Source of the DNA: Rhodococcus sp. IEGM 1379
Lineage (GTDB): Bacteria; Actinomycetota; Actinomycetes; Mycobacteriales; Mycobacteriaceae
DNA length: 64,000 nt
Direction of reading: 5' to 3'
Assembly: GCF_030056815.1 (NCBI RefSeq)
Contig: NZ_JASHKR010000005.1
Location: forward strand, 121,600-185,599
Shown here: positions 44,934-53,073 of the stretch, in pieces
Position numbering within the stretch: position 1 is the first letter of the stretch
Layout of the letters: each line of letters starts with the position of its first letter
Notes under the pieces: model-generated
Databases searched by the model: none
Told to the model about the DNA's origin: nothing
What the model saw: the letters and a program-made list of their open reading frames with translations, nothing else
Translations under genes and position numbers: made by a program

Positions 44934-45251
44934 ATGTGCCTAGCAGTGCCGGGACGAATCGAATCCCTGGAGAATCGTGACGGAACACTGATGTCTGTCG
45001 TGAACTTCGGTGGGGTACGCAAAGAAGTGTGCTTGGAGTACATTCCGGGCGCAGCGGTCGGTGAATACGTGGTTGTGCATGTCGGTTTCGCCATTCAGCG
45101 GCTGGACGAGGAATCGGCAAAGCGCACCCTTGCGGAGTTCGAGCACCTCGGTGTCCTGGAAGAGGAATTCGGTGACGGATTCGCCCGTGCTGCCCGCGCC
45201 GCAGGCGTCCAACCTGATGTGGGTATCCAATCGAAGGAGAAGGAATCGTGA
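44934..45251 (+). CDS. HypC/HybG/HupF chaperone, copy 2
   Basis: A second, 105-residue HypC-type protein. [13 protein letters not shown] is the obligatory N-terminus; [17 protein letters not shown] and [20 protein letters not shown] follow. The longer C-terminal tail distinguishes it from copy 1. The ATG at 44934 has a CAGGAG site; in-frame bases upstream lie inside hypF. It overlaps the hypD GTG by four bases, so it is probably the direct HypD partner, while copy 1 may be the large-subunit-specific chaperone. The split is inference. Confidence 0.92.
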   Translation: MCLAVPGRIESLENRDGTLMSVVNFGGVRKEVCLEYIPGAAVGEYVVVHVGFAIQRLDEESAKRTLAEFEHLGVLEEEFGDGFARAARAAGVQPDVGIQSKEKES

Positions 45252-46360
45252 AGTATCTGGATGAGTTCTCCGACCCTGAGTTGGCGGGAAAACTGCTGGA
45301 CCAGATCCGTACACTCGCCACCCGTCGGTGGGCGATCATGGAAGTGTGTGGAGGCCAGACACATTCGATCATCAGACACGGAATCGACCAATTGCTGCCG
45401 GAGCAGATCGAAATGATTCACGGACCGGGATGCCCAGTCTGTGTCACGCCGCTGGAAATCATCGACAAAGCCCTCGAGATTGCGGCCCGTCCGGACGTGA
45501 TCTTCTGCTCGTTCGGAGACATGCTGCGGGTGCCCGGAAGCTCCTCGGACCTGTTTCGTATCAAAAGTGCCGGCGGTGATGTACGGGTGGTGTATTCACC
45601 CCTCGACGCCCTCACCATCGCGAAGGAGAATCCAGACCGCCAAGTCGTGTTCTTCGGTATCGGATTCGAAACCACAGCGCCGGCCAATGCCATGACCGTG
45701 TACCAGGCACACCGCTTGGGAATCAAGAACTTCTCACTGTTGGTTTCGCACGTCCTCGTCCCACCCGCAATGGCGGCGATCATGGATTCACCGGATTGCC
45801 GCGTGCAAGCATTTCTGGCGGCCGGCCACGTGTGCAGCGTCATGGGCACGTCCGAATATCCTTCTCTGGCCGAGAAATACAAGGTACCGATCGTTGTCAC
45901 CGGATTCGAGCCGCTCGATCTGCTCGAAGGCATCCGCAAGACAGTGCTGCAATTGGAGACCGGCAGATACGAGGTGGAAAACGCCTATGCACGGGCCGTG
46001 ACGGCCGAGGGGAATACCGCAGCCAAAGCGATGCTCGAGGACGTGTTCGCGGTCTCCGATCGAACGTGGCGAGGAATCGGCTCCATCCCCGACAGTGGTT
46101 GGCAACTGGCACCGAAATATGCGGAGTTCGATGCAGAACAACGATTCTCAGTCGCTCACATTCATACCGAGGAATCCACGGTGTGCCGATCGGGTGAAGT
46201 GCTCCAGGGTCTGATCAAGCCGCATGAATGCAGTGCGTTCGGCAAGCAGTGCACGCCGCGTAATCCCCTGGGGGCGACAATGGTTTCGTCCGAAGGTGCG
46301 TGCGCCGCCTACTACCTCTATCGACGCTTGGACTTGCAGGAGGTGGGTCATGCCGGCTGA
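45248..46360 (+). CDS. hypD: Hydrogenase Fe-CO-CN scaffold protein HypD
   Basis: A 370-residue HypD, on which the Fe(CN)2CO unit is built with HypC. Conserved blocks are [41 protein letters not shown] and SHVLVPPAM. The [4Fe-4S] cysteines are in the C-terminal [12 protein letters not shown] and [10 protein letters not shown]. The GTG start overlaps the second hypC, and the last 11 bases overlap hypE. Confidence 0.96.
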   Translation: MKYLDEFSDPELAGKLLDQIRTLATRRWAIMEVCGGQTHSIIRHGIDQLLPEQIEMIHGPGCPVCVTPLEIIDKALEIAARPDVIFCSFGDMLRVPGSSSDLFRIKSAGGDVRVVYSPLDALTIAKENPDRQVVFFGIGFETTAPANAMTVYQAHRLGIKNFSLLVSHVLVPPAMAAIMDSPDCRVQAFLAAGHVCSVMGTSEYPSLAEKYKVPIVVTGFEPLDLLEGIRKTVLQLETGRYEVENAYARAVTAEGNTAAKAMLEDVFAVSDRTWRGIGSIPDSGWQLAPKYAEFDAEQRFSVAHIHTEESTVCRSGEVLQGLIKPHECSAFGKQCTPRNPLGATMVSSEGACAAYYLYRRLDLQEVGHAG

Positions 46361-47420
46361 AAAGGGTGCACTCGTAGACGCGTCGTCCTGGGTTTGCCCT
46401 CTGCCGCTACGCGATTCACCGAACATCGTCATGGGTCACGGCGGCGGCGGAGCGATGTCCGCGGAATTGATCGAGCATCTCTTCCTGCCGGCTTTCGGTG
46501 AGGCAGCCGACGCAGAACTGGGAGATTCGGCGCTGATCGATATCGGCGGCGTGCGCCTTGCCTTTTCGACGGACTCCTACGTCGTCAAGCCGATGGTGTT
46601 TCCCGGCGGAACAATCGGCGATCTTGCAGTCAACGGTACGGTGAACGATCTGGCGATGGCGGGTGCGCAACCACTGGCGATGTCGACGGCTTTTATCCTC
46701 GAGGAGGGCACCGCCCTCACCGACATTGCCGGGATCGCGTCGGCGTTGGGCAATGCCGCGCGCGTGGCCGGGGTTCGTTTGGTAACAGGCGATACCAAGG
46801 TGGTCGATGCTGGTCACGGTGACGGAGTGTTCATCAACACGGCTGGGATCGGCGTGGTGCCGGAGGGCGTGGATATCCGTCCGACGCGAGCTGCAGAGGG
46901 TGACGTGGTGATCGTCAGCGGGGACATCGGAGTGCACGGCGTTGCGGTGATGAGTTGCCGGGCCGGTCTTGAATTCGGAACCGAAGTGGAAAGTGACTGC
47001 GCCGCACTCAATGGCGTCGTCGCGGACATGATTGCGACGGGGGTCGACATTCACGTGCTTCGTGATCCGACTCGCGGCGGTGTGGCGGCCACGCTCAACG
47101 AGATCGCCCAGGCCTCGAACATCGGTGTCGCACTGGTGGAGCGCAGCCTTCCGATTCCGGCGGCAGTCCGTGACGCCTGCGGACTTCTGGGATTGGATCC
47201 TCTGTACGTGGCCAACGAAGGGAAACTTGTAGCGTTTGTTCCGCGAGAGGATGCCGACAGAATCCTGGAAGCGATGCGTGGCAACCCCCTAAGTAAAGGC
47301 GCGGCGGTGATCGGGGAGTGCGTAGCCGAGCATCGAGGAATGGTTGTCGCCCGGACGGCCCTTGGTGGAAACCGGGTAGTGGATCTTCCTGCCGGTGAGC
47401 AACTTCCGCGGATTTGCTGA
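46350..47420 (+). CDS. hypE: Carbamoyl dehydratase HypE
   Basis: A 356-residue HypE of the PurM/SelD-like ATPase family, which dehydrates the thiocarbamate on its C-terminal cysteine to thiocyanate. The start region has [15 protein letters not shown], the ATP-binding region has [16 protein letters not shown] and [17 protein letters not shown], and the protein ends with PRIC, the required terminal Cys. The ATG at 46350 follows AGGAGG inside hypD. Its stop overlaps the next ATG by one base. Confidence 0.96.
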   Translation: MPAEKGALVDASSWVCPLPLRDSPNIVMGHGGGGAMSAELIEHLFLPAFGEAADAELGDSALIDIGGVRLAFSTDSYVVKPMVFPGGTIGDLAVNGTVNDLAMAGAQPLAMSTAFILEEGTALTDIAGIASALGNAARVAGVRLVTGDTKVVDAGHGDGVFINTAGIGVVPEGVDIRPTRAAEGDVVIVSGDIGVHGVAVMSCRAGLEFGTEVESDCAALNGVVADMIATGVDIHVLRDPTRGGVAATLNEIAQASNIGVALVERSLPIPAAVRDACGLLGLDPLYVANEGKLVAFVPREDADRILEAMRGNPLSKGAAVIGECVAEHRGMVVARTALGGNRVVDLPAGEQLPRIC

Positions 47421-48172
47421 TGGCCGCGGTTGAAACTGCTGGGCCGGTCCTGTTCGCACGGTACGCGTATCCCCCCAACGAGTTGGGGTACTGCGGGCCG
47501 GATGATCCATCGGCATTGCTACGTCAGGCCGGCGGAGTTGCTACGAATCAGGATCGGGACCGGGCACAGCAGTTCGACGGCGCATGGCCGTACCTCGAGA
47601 CGCTGGCACGGGGCGCCGGTATCGACGATCCGCTTGATCCGCGGGTGATCGAGGCTTATTGGGTTGGTAGCGATCTGCTTGGCGCAGTGGACCCGGGGAA
47701 GCTATTGCAGCACTTACGTAAAGAATTCGGGTTGCGCAACGACGTGGGTCTACTCGCCGATCTCGGAGGGCAAGATCACGCCCTCGCGCACCACAGTTTT
47801 CACGTATTCGTTGTGTATCCGTGGGTGAAGCTACTTCGTAAACACGGTGCGGTGCCCCTCTCCGTTCTCCAGAACTGCCGAGTCAGATGGGGTGAAGTGC
47901 AAGAAGTCGGTGAGCAACACGCTGTTGTGCGTTCCGCGCCAATCACATTCGACGGTGAGCGACTGGCGCGCGGCGCGCCGATGATCGAACGCGTGCGTTG
48001 GAACGTCGACGGAATGTCGCTGGCAGCCGTTCCGGTGCAAGGCGGATTGGTGACAATGCATTGGGATTGGTTGTGCGACAGCATCACAGCAGCGCAGTCC
48101 CTGGCATTAGACGGCGCTGAAGATTCAGCTCTCGAGATCGTGAACCTACGATTGAGCGAGCGCAGGCTGTAG
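47420..48172 (+). CDS. DUF6390-like hydrogenase-locus protein
   Basis: A 250-residue protein that closes the hydrogenase locus. It starts with GPVLFARYAYPPNELGYCGP and has GAWPYLETLARGAGIDDPLD, DHALAHHSFHVFVVYPWVKL (a His-rich block) and VQGGLVTMHWDWLCDSI. I recognise it only as the DUF6390 type seen with hypE in Actinobacteria. The His/Cys-containing blocks could bind metal. The ATG at 47420 uses the last base of the hypE stop codon. Its 3' end overlaps a convergent DUF35 gene by 27 bp. Function unknown. Confidence 0.65.
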   Translation: MAAVETAGPVLFARYAYPPNELGYCGPDDPSALLRQAGGVATNQDRDRAQQFDGAWPYLETLARGAGIDDPLDPRVIEAYWVGSDLLGAVDPGKLLQHLRKEFGLRNDVGLLADLGGQDHALAHHSFHVFVVYPWVKLLRKHGAVPLSVLQNCRVRWGEVQEVGEQHAVVRSAPITFDGERLARGAPMIERVRWNVDGMSLAAVPVQGGLVTMHWDWLCDSITAAQSLALDGAEDSALEIVNLRLSERRL

Positions 48173-48553
48173 GACTTGGCCTGACGAAACCACGAAGACG
48201 GGCAACTGCCCGGCGCTCCCAGTCGACGTATATTCGACTCGGACCCGACCGTCGGACGTTGTCGGAACCGTTCCGGTTACCCACGAGTACACCCAAGGGC
48301 CGTCGTCGAGTTCGACAATCGCGATCGTGAAGGGTTCGAGCTTGCTGAACAGATCGTCTACCTCGCGCTCGACCACCTTGAACGACACGATCGAACCGAT
48401 GCCGCAGGACTCGACTGGTACGAACGCGGTGCCGTGACACCATGAGCACTCTGCCATTGTCGGTGCGAGCAAGGTTGCGCAGTTCGAGCAACGCAGGATC
48501 ATGAGCGTGCATTGTGAATGCACACCTGCCCGGGTCAGGCCGTCGACGGTCAT
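48146..48553 (-). CDS. DUF35 (zinc ribbon plus OB-fold) protein
   Basis: A 135-residue protein with a rubredoxin-like zinc ribbon, CSNCATLLAP and CSWCHGTAF, followed by an OB fold (SIVSFKVVEREV ... FTIAIVELDDGPWVYSWVTG). DUF35 proteins bind CoA esters and are partners of thiolases or MaoC-like hydratases, for example in steroid side-chain degradation; no such partner is adjacent here. The ATG at 48553 is used; the Met before ILRCSNC at about residue 18 is an alternative. It overlaps the end of the hydrogenase locus on the other strand. Confidence 0.78.
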   Translation of the reverse strand: MTVDGLTRAGVHSQCTLMILRCSNCATLLAPTMAECSWCHGTAFVPVESCGIGSIVSFKVVEREVDDLFSKLEPFTIAIVELDDGPWVYSWVTGTVPTTSDGRVRVEYTSTGSAGQLPVFVVSSGQVLQPALAQS

Positions 48554-48787
48554 GTGCGTGGCTCCGTCAAAAGGGTGGTGTCGCCGAGGTGTAAGGGCTT
48601 GTAGATCATAGGGTTCCGCTTCCAGTTACGCGGACGAGTTCTGGTGAGGGTTGTTCCGGTCCGCTGCGTCTTTTTCTTCTACTGATCTTCTCAATCGCAC
48701 CTTGGGTGGGTTTGATGCTCAGCGACATGTGCTTGAGGCTTGGCGACAGGTCTATCCGTCTTCTGCTGGTCTTCTTCTGGGGCGAGG

Positions 48788-49723
48788 TCAGTGACAACGG
48801 GCTCGAAACTGCGTGGGATTGACCCCGTACCGCGTTGTGAAGTTCCGACTGAATTGCGCGAGGTCGAAGTATCCGTAGCGGGCGATGATCGTCGAAATGC
48901 TCGAGTTCGGTTCGACCAACAGTGCATGGCGACTCTTCTCCATCCGTCGGCCCCGGATCCAGTTGGCCACGGTTTCTCCTTCTCGGGCAAACAGTCGGTG
49001 CAGAGTGCGTGTGGAGATGAAGAAGTGATCGGCGACGTGCTGTGGATCGAGTAGAGGGTCAGCAAGGTTCAGCTCGATGAAGTGGAGAACCCGTTTGGTC
49101 AGGCTTTGCGTCGAAGCGGTGATTTCGCGTTGTTCGAGACCCGCGGTGACGGCCATAGCAGCAAGTTCATCGGCGAAACGGATTCCACTGGCAGCGGAGA
49201 CATCGCTACCCAAGTTCACGACATCGGTGAGAGCGTGAGCGAGAATCCCGCTGATTCCTGAGTTCCCGGGCAAGCGGAGAGCAGTAATCTGCTCGGATTC
49301 GAATCGCTCGAGGGCTATCGCTTCTCGCTGCCAGGTAAATACCAACAGCTTCCAATCGCCATCGAGTTGCCAGCGGAACGGACGCGCGGTCTCATAGACG
49401 GCAAAGTCGCCAACTTCCACGTTGCAGGATCGACCGTCCTGTATGAGGTGACCAGAGCCTTGGGTAACGAGTCCGATCTGAAAGAGTTCTGCAGGCTCGG
49501 CGGCAACCAGCCGTTTCGATCTGGTGAAGACTTGCGGCGCCGACGAGACCTCGGCGGCAGAAAGGTGTCCCAACTGTCGATTCCAGACAGTGCCGGTGAG
49601 CGGTTCCCGTAGTTCTGACGCTGTTTGAGGGGCAATATCGAGGGCCACGAACTTGGACCGGATCAGATCGATCCACTCGTCGATACTCCCCGCTGTCACG
49701 GGTTGGTTCGGATGTGTGGTCAT
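48788..49723 (-). CDS. AraC-family transcriptional regulator
   Basis: A 311-residue regulator. The N-terminal ~190 residues form an AraC-binding-like (cupin) domain with GHLIQDGRSCNVEVGDFAVY and ETARPFRW, of the type found in regulators of aromatic catabolism. The C-terminal AraC double helix-turn-helix includes HVADHFFISTRTLHRLFARE and GYFDLAQFSRNFTTRYG. The target is not clear; no catabolic gene is directly divergent, only a small hydrophobic ORF. The 234-bp gap to the DUF35 gene (48554-48787) holds no gene I can support. Confidence 0.9.
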   Translation of the reverse strand: MTTHPNQPVTAGSIDEWIDLIRSKFVALDIAPQTASELREPLTGTVWNRQLGHLSAAEVSSAPQVFTRSKRLVAAEPAELFQIGLVTQGSGHLIQDGRSCNVEVGDFAVYETARPFRWQLDGDWKLLVFTWQREAIALERFESEQITALRLPGNSGISGILAHALTDVVNLGSDVSAASGIRFADELAAMAVTAGLEQREITASTQSLTKRVLHFIELNLADPLLDPQHVADHFFISTRTLHRLFAREGETVANWIRGRRMEKSRHALLVEPNSSISTIIARYGYFDLAQFSRNFTTRYGVNPTQFRARCH

Positions 49724-49862
49724 CGGCGATTCTCGGGTGTGTGTGACAAGTCTGATCTTGGCTGGCGATGGGGCTGTGAAACCCCAGGGCTATTGCAGAT
49801 ATTACGCCGATCAGCTGGGCGACAGAGAGTAATCCGCGCGCACCAGTGAAAGAATTGGAGTC

Positions 49863-50030
49863 ATGTTCCGTGATCGGCCGGCACGTGTCGACGGTGCGCT
49901 GGCGGTGTCCGCCGGGGCTTTCTCCGGGATCGCTGCCGGAGCGACGAGCGGAAGCGTGTGGGAAGGAATTATCACCGGGACGGCGATAGCGGCCGCATTT
50001 GTCTTGGCTAGGTTGCTGATCCGGGGGTGA
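49863..50030 (+). CDS. Small hydrophobic protein, 55 residues
   Basis: A short open frame from the ATG at 49863 to TGA at 50028-50030, with GGAG four bases before the start. The protein is basic at its N-terminus (MFRDRPARVDG) and then Ala/Gly-rich and hydrophobic, with a likely membrane helix in the last 25 residues. It resembles no family I know. It is the only gene-like element in the 330 bp between the AraC gene and the pseudogene scar. Confidence 0.45.
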   Translation: MFRDRPARVDGALAVSAGAFSGIAAGATSGSVWEGIITGTAIAAAFVLARLLIRG

Positions 50031-50053
50031 CGAACGGCGTTGGCGAGTGATCG

Positions 50054-50235
50054 CTAGATGTCGCGCGCGTTCGTGACTAGTTTGTGGACATCGAGCTCCA
50101 TGTCGTCGAGACCGAAGCTGATGATGCGTTCGGGGTGGATGCGAATGGTCGGACCATCCAGACCACGAGAGTCAGCAGTGGCGGTGTCGATAGTTTCGGC
50201 GCGCCCGCGGATTTCGACGCACCGGACCCGCCGCG
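50054..50235 (-). pseudogene. C-terminal fragment of a PPOX-class F420-dependent enzyme
   Basis: About 58 codons on the minus strand read VRCVEIRGRAETID, then TIRIHPERIISFGLDD and end in KLVTNARDI. The VEIRGRAE and IRIHP-RIISFGLD blocks are typical of the C-terminal part of small pyridoxamine-phosphate-oxidase-like (F420 or FMN) proteins. All the N-terminal domain is missing. The fragment begins exactly where a DUF222 fragment ends, in a different frame, so it is a deletion junction. No function remains. Confidence 0.6.
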
Positions 50236-50576
50236 GCATGATCGACGGTGAGGTCACCGGCATCGAATTGCGCCGCGATATCGGGGAACGCTCGTAGCGC
50301 TGCCCCGAGGGTGGCGATCTTGTTTCCGGCCGCGTTCTGCAGCATCGTATTCGCAGCCAGCCAGCGACCGACACCGCGGTAACACAGCACCTGCTCGTCC
50401 GGATGACGCGCTAACTGGTCGACCGCAGCAACGCGGATCGCTTCCAGTCGAAGGATTTCCGCGGATGCGGTGACCGCAACGTCCCTCACCTCGCACGGAC
50501 GTAACCGCCACAGCATGCCACGCACATTCACAGCAGAACCAGCCACGACATCGGCAACTACGGTATCGATACTCAT
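50236..50576 (-). pseudogene. N-terminal fragment of a DUF222 (13E12 repeat family) gene
   Basis: The minus-strand frame from the ATG at 50576 holds the 13E12/DUF222 pattern: a helical N-terminus, AILRLEAIRVAAVDQLARHP type sequence, GVGRWLAANTMLQ, and FPDIAAQFDAGDLTVDHAA. Full-length proteins have 350-550 residues with a C-terminal HNH domain; here only ~113 residues remain before the sequence switches into the PPOX-like fragment. A LexA-like palindrome lies 30 bp upstream, as expected for this family. Best read as a scar left by a deletion. Confidence 0.7.
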
Positions 50577-50605
50577 CGGATCCCCCCATCCTTACCCCGA
50601 ATTGT

Positions 50606-50625
50606 ACTCGAACATACATTCGAGT
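50606..50625. promoter_or_regulatory. LexA/SOS-box-like palindrome
   Basis: ACTCGAACATACATTCGAGT has two exact 7-bp arms. The core TCGAAC-N4-ATTCGA differs by one base from the mycobacterial LexA consensus TCGAAC-N4-GTTCGA. It lies 30 bp before the start of the DUF222 remnant; 13E12 genes of M. tuberculosis are known to be SOS-regulated. Confidence 0.6.
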
Positions 50626-50751
50626 CAAGGGGAAGTTTGGAGCGGAGATTTAGTAGGCTTTTCGAAAACCGTTGCAGCAAGCAACCTTCAGAGTGTTTGG
50701 ATAGTGCACACTGTCTTGTCGGCGTGCAGTGACTGCCGGGATTTAGACCTG

Positions 50752-51804
50752 CTAGGTCGCTTCTCCATGGCGGCCTTCGGTGAAATCGAGGACGATTCGT
50801 CCATCGATCCGTCCGGACTCCATATCAGTGAAGACGTCGTTGATGTCCTCGAGCTTGCGGAGACTGTAAGTGGGCTGGATCAACCCTCGGGCGAAAAAGT
50901 CCACCGCTTCCGTCATGTCCTTACGGGTGCCGACAATCGATCCACGCACAGTCAGTCCGAATAGCACAGTGGTGAAAATGTCGAGTGGGAACTGCTCCGG
51001 TGGTAGTCCGACGAGTGAGACGGTACCGCCTCGTCGCAGGCTGGCGACTGCCTGTGGGAAGGCGTGCGCGTTGACGGCGGTGACAAGAGCGCCATGAACT
51101 CCGCCGTCGGTGTGGGCGTTGATGTCGGCAGCGGGATCCGCCACCGTCGCTGCGTTGACGGTGTATTCGGCCCCGTGTCGGGTGGCGAGTTCGAGTTTGA
51201 CGTCGTCGATGTCGATGGCGACAACGCGCAGCCCCATCGCGACCGCGTACTGGACCGCGATATGTCCGAGACCGCCGATTCCGGAGATCAGAACCCACTG
51301 TCCTGGTCGGGTGTCGGTTTGTTTGAGGCCTTTGTAGACGGTGACGCCGGCGCACAGGATGGGGCCCACCGCAGATAGCTCGATGCCGGCGGGAATGATC
51401 GGGGCGTAGCGGGAATCGACCAGCATGTACTCGCCGAATGATCCGTCGACCGAGTAGCCGCCGTTCTCTTGGTTCGGGCACAAGGTTTCCCACCCGGTTT
51501 CGCAGTACTCGCATTCGCCACAGGCACTCCATAGCCAGGCGTTGCCAATTGTGTCACCGACGCTGATCCGGGTCACTGACGATCCGATTGCGACGACCTT
51601 TCCCACACCTTCGTGTCCTGGAATGAACGGTGGTGTCGGTTTCACTGGCCAATCACCGTGCGCGGCATGTAGATCGGTGTGGCAGACGCCCGAATATTCG
51701 ACGTGTACCAACGCTTCGAACGGGCCGGGCTCGGGTATCTTGATGTTCTCGATTGTCAATGGTTCGGTGAACGATCGCACTACTGCAGCTTTCATGGTGC
51801 CCAT
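50752..51804 (-). CDS. Zinc-dependent alcohol dehydrogenase (AdhP-like)
   Basis: A 350-residue alcohol dehydrogenase of the propanol-preferring AdhP/AdhA type. Catalytic zinc ligands are in SGVCHTDLHAAHGDW and PGHEGVGKV, structural-zinc cysteines in CGECEYCETGWETLC, and the NAD site in GIGGLGHIAVQYA with Asp in AIDIDD. It interconverts primary alcohols and aldehydes. I choose the ATG at 51804, five bases after GAGGAG; a six-codon longer frame has no such site. The 175-bp gap behind it (50577-50751) contains the SOS-like box and nothing else I can name. Confidence 0.92.
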   Translation of the reverse strand: MGTMKAAVVRSFTEPLTIENIKIPEPGPFEALVHVEYSGVCHTDLHAAHGDWPVKPTPPFIPGHEGVGKVVAIGSSVTRISVGDTIGNAWLWSACGECEYCETGWETLCPNQENGGYSVDGSFGEYMLVDSRYAPIIPAGIELSAVGPILCAGVTVYKGLKQTDTRPGQWVLISGIGGLGHIAVQYAVAMGLRVVAIDIDDVKLELATRHGAEYTVNAATVADPAADINAHTDGGVHGALVTAVNAHAFPQAVASLRRGGTVSLVGLPPEQFPLDIFTTVLFGLTVRGSIVGTRKDMTEAVDFFARGLIQPTYSLRKLEDINDVFTDMESGRIDGRIVLDFTEGRHGEAT

Positions 51805-52003
51805 AACTGCACTGCTCCTCACATCACTCGATTACTAGTGGCAGCGACATACGACGTCCGTCATGTATGTCCCTTTCATCATGGTCCTTCGGAGTCCGAA
51901 AGGTGGAGGTTCTCAGATGGCGGCGTGGTGAGGCTGATCCGTCGAGCATTGCCGCATCCCTGCCGGAATCCGAGGTGCTGAAGCACACCGATAGGCTGAG
52001 CAA

Positions 52004-53053
52004 ATGCGTGGAGAGTACAAGGTTCCTGGTGGCAAGCTGGTAGCAGTCGACGTCGAGATCGAGGACGGGCAGCTGTCCCGAGTCGCGGTGTCGGGTGATT
52101 TCTTCCTCGAGCCCGACAGTGCTCTGGACGATATCAACGCGGCTTTGACCGGAATGCCGGCCGACGCGAATGCCGAACAACTCGCTGACGCGATTGCCGC
52201 GTCACTCGATGAGTCTGTTGCGATGATCGGGTTCACCCCGGAATCGGTCGGTATCGCGATCCGGCGCGCACTCGGTCACGCCACGAGTTGGGCGGACCAC
52301 ACCTTCGATGTCATCCCGCCGGTGGTGCTCGATCCCGCGATGCATGTCGCGTTGGACGAGGTCATTGCGCGCGAGGTCGCGTCCGGCGAGCGCCCGCCCA
52401 CTTTGCGGTTTTGGGACTGGGATTCGCCGCTGGTAGTGATCGGCTCGTTCCAGTCCGTTCGGAACGAGGTGGACGTCGAAGCTGCTGCGCGGCACGGTAT
52501 CGGCGTCGTACGGAGGATTTCCGGTGGTGGCGCCATGTTCATGGAGCCGGGCAACTGCATCACGTACTCGCTGGCTGTGCCGGCGTCGTTGGTGGAGGGG
52601 CTGAGTTTCGAGAGGTCCTACGCGTTCCTCGACCAGTGGGTGATGGGTGCGCTCGCCGACGTCGGGATAAACGCACGGTATGTGCCACTCAACGACATCG
52701 CTTCGGACAAGGGCAAGATTGCCGGCGCTGCGCAGAAGCGGTTCGCTTCGGGCACAGTGCTGCATCACGTGACGATGGCCTATGACATCGACGCAGAGAA
52801 GATGACGCAGGTTCTGCGGATCGGCCGGGAAAAGATGTCGGACAAGGGCACCAAGAGCGCCGCGAAAAGGGTTGACCCACTCCGCTCGCAGACCGGTATG
52901 ACCCGCGCCGCGATCCTGACTGCATTCTTAGACCACTTCCGGGCCCAGTACGACACTCACGACAGTGATTACACCGACGCCGAATTGGCACAGGCACGCG
53001 AGTTGGTAGAGACCAAGTTCAGCACCGAGAAGTGGACGCACCGCGTGCCGTGA
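52004..53053 (+). CDS. lplA: Lipoate-protein ligase A family protein with N-terminal accessory domain
   Basis: A 349-residue lipoate-protein ligase or octanoyl/lipoyl transferase. Residues ~1-90 form a lipoate-ligase accessory-type domain (YKVPGGKLVAVDVEIEDGQL; usually found at the C-terminus or as a separate LplB), and residues ~105-330 form the catalytic BPL/LplA/LipB domain with SFQSVRNEVDVEAAARHGI, RRISGGGAMFMEPGN (the RR-GGG motif) and KIAGAAQKRFASGTVLHH. It should attach lipoate to E2 or GcvH lipoyl domains. The ATG is the first in a clear frame; the gene stands alone. Confidence 0.88.
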   Translation: MRGEYKVPGGKLVAVDVEIEDGQLSRVAVSGDFFLEPDSALDDINAALTGMPADANAEQLADAIAASLDESVAMIGFTPESVGIAIRRALGHATSWADHTFDVIPPVVLDPAMHVALDEVIAREVASGERPPTLRFWDWDSPLVVIGSFQSVRNEVDVEAAARHGIGVVRRISGGGAMFMEPGNCITYSLAVPASLVEGLSFERSYAFLDQWVMGALADVGINARYVPLNDIASDKGKIAGAAQKRFASGTVLHHVTMAYDIDAEKMTQVLRIGREKMSDKGTKSAAKRVDPLRSQTGMTRAAILTAFLDHFRAQYDTHDSDYTDAELAQARELVETKFSTEKWTHRVP

Positions 53054-53065
53054 GGCGCGTCCACT
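53031..53065. terminator. Hairpin over the lplA stop codon
   Basis: AGTGGACGC (53031-53039) pairs with GCGTCCACT (53057-53065) across a 17-nt loop that contains the lplA stop codon. It lies between convergent genes and may serve both strands; there is no T-run. Confidence 0.4.
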
Positions 53066-53073
53066 TGCATCGG

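Noticed and set aside
48606..48797. 63-codon minus-strand frame between DUF35 and AraC genes
   Set aside because: Basic, low-information sequence with no ribosome site; partly inside the AraC gene.
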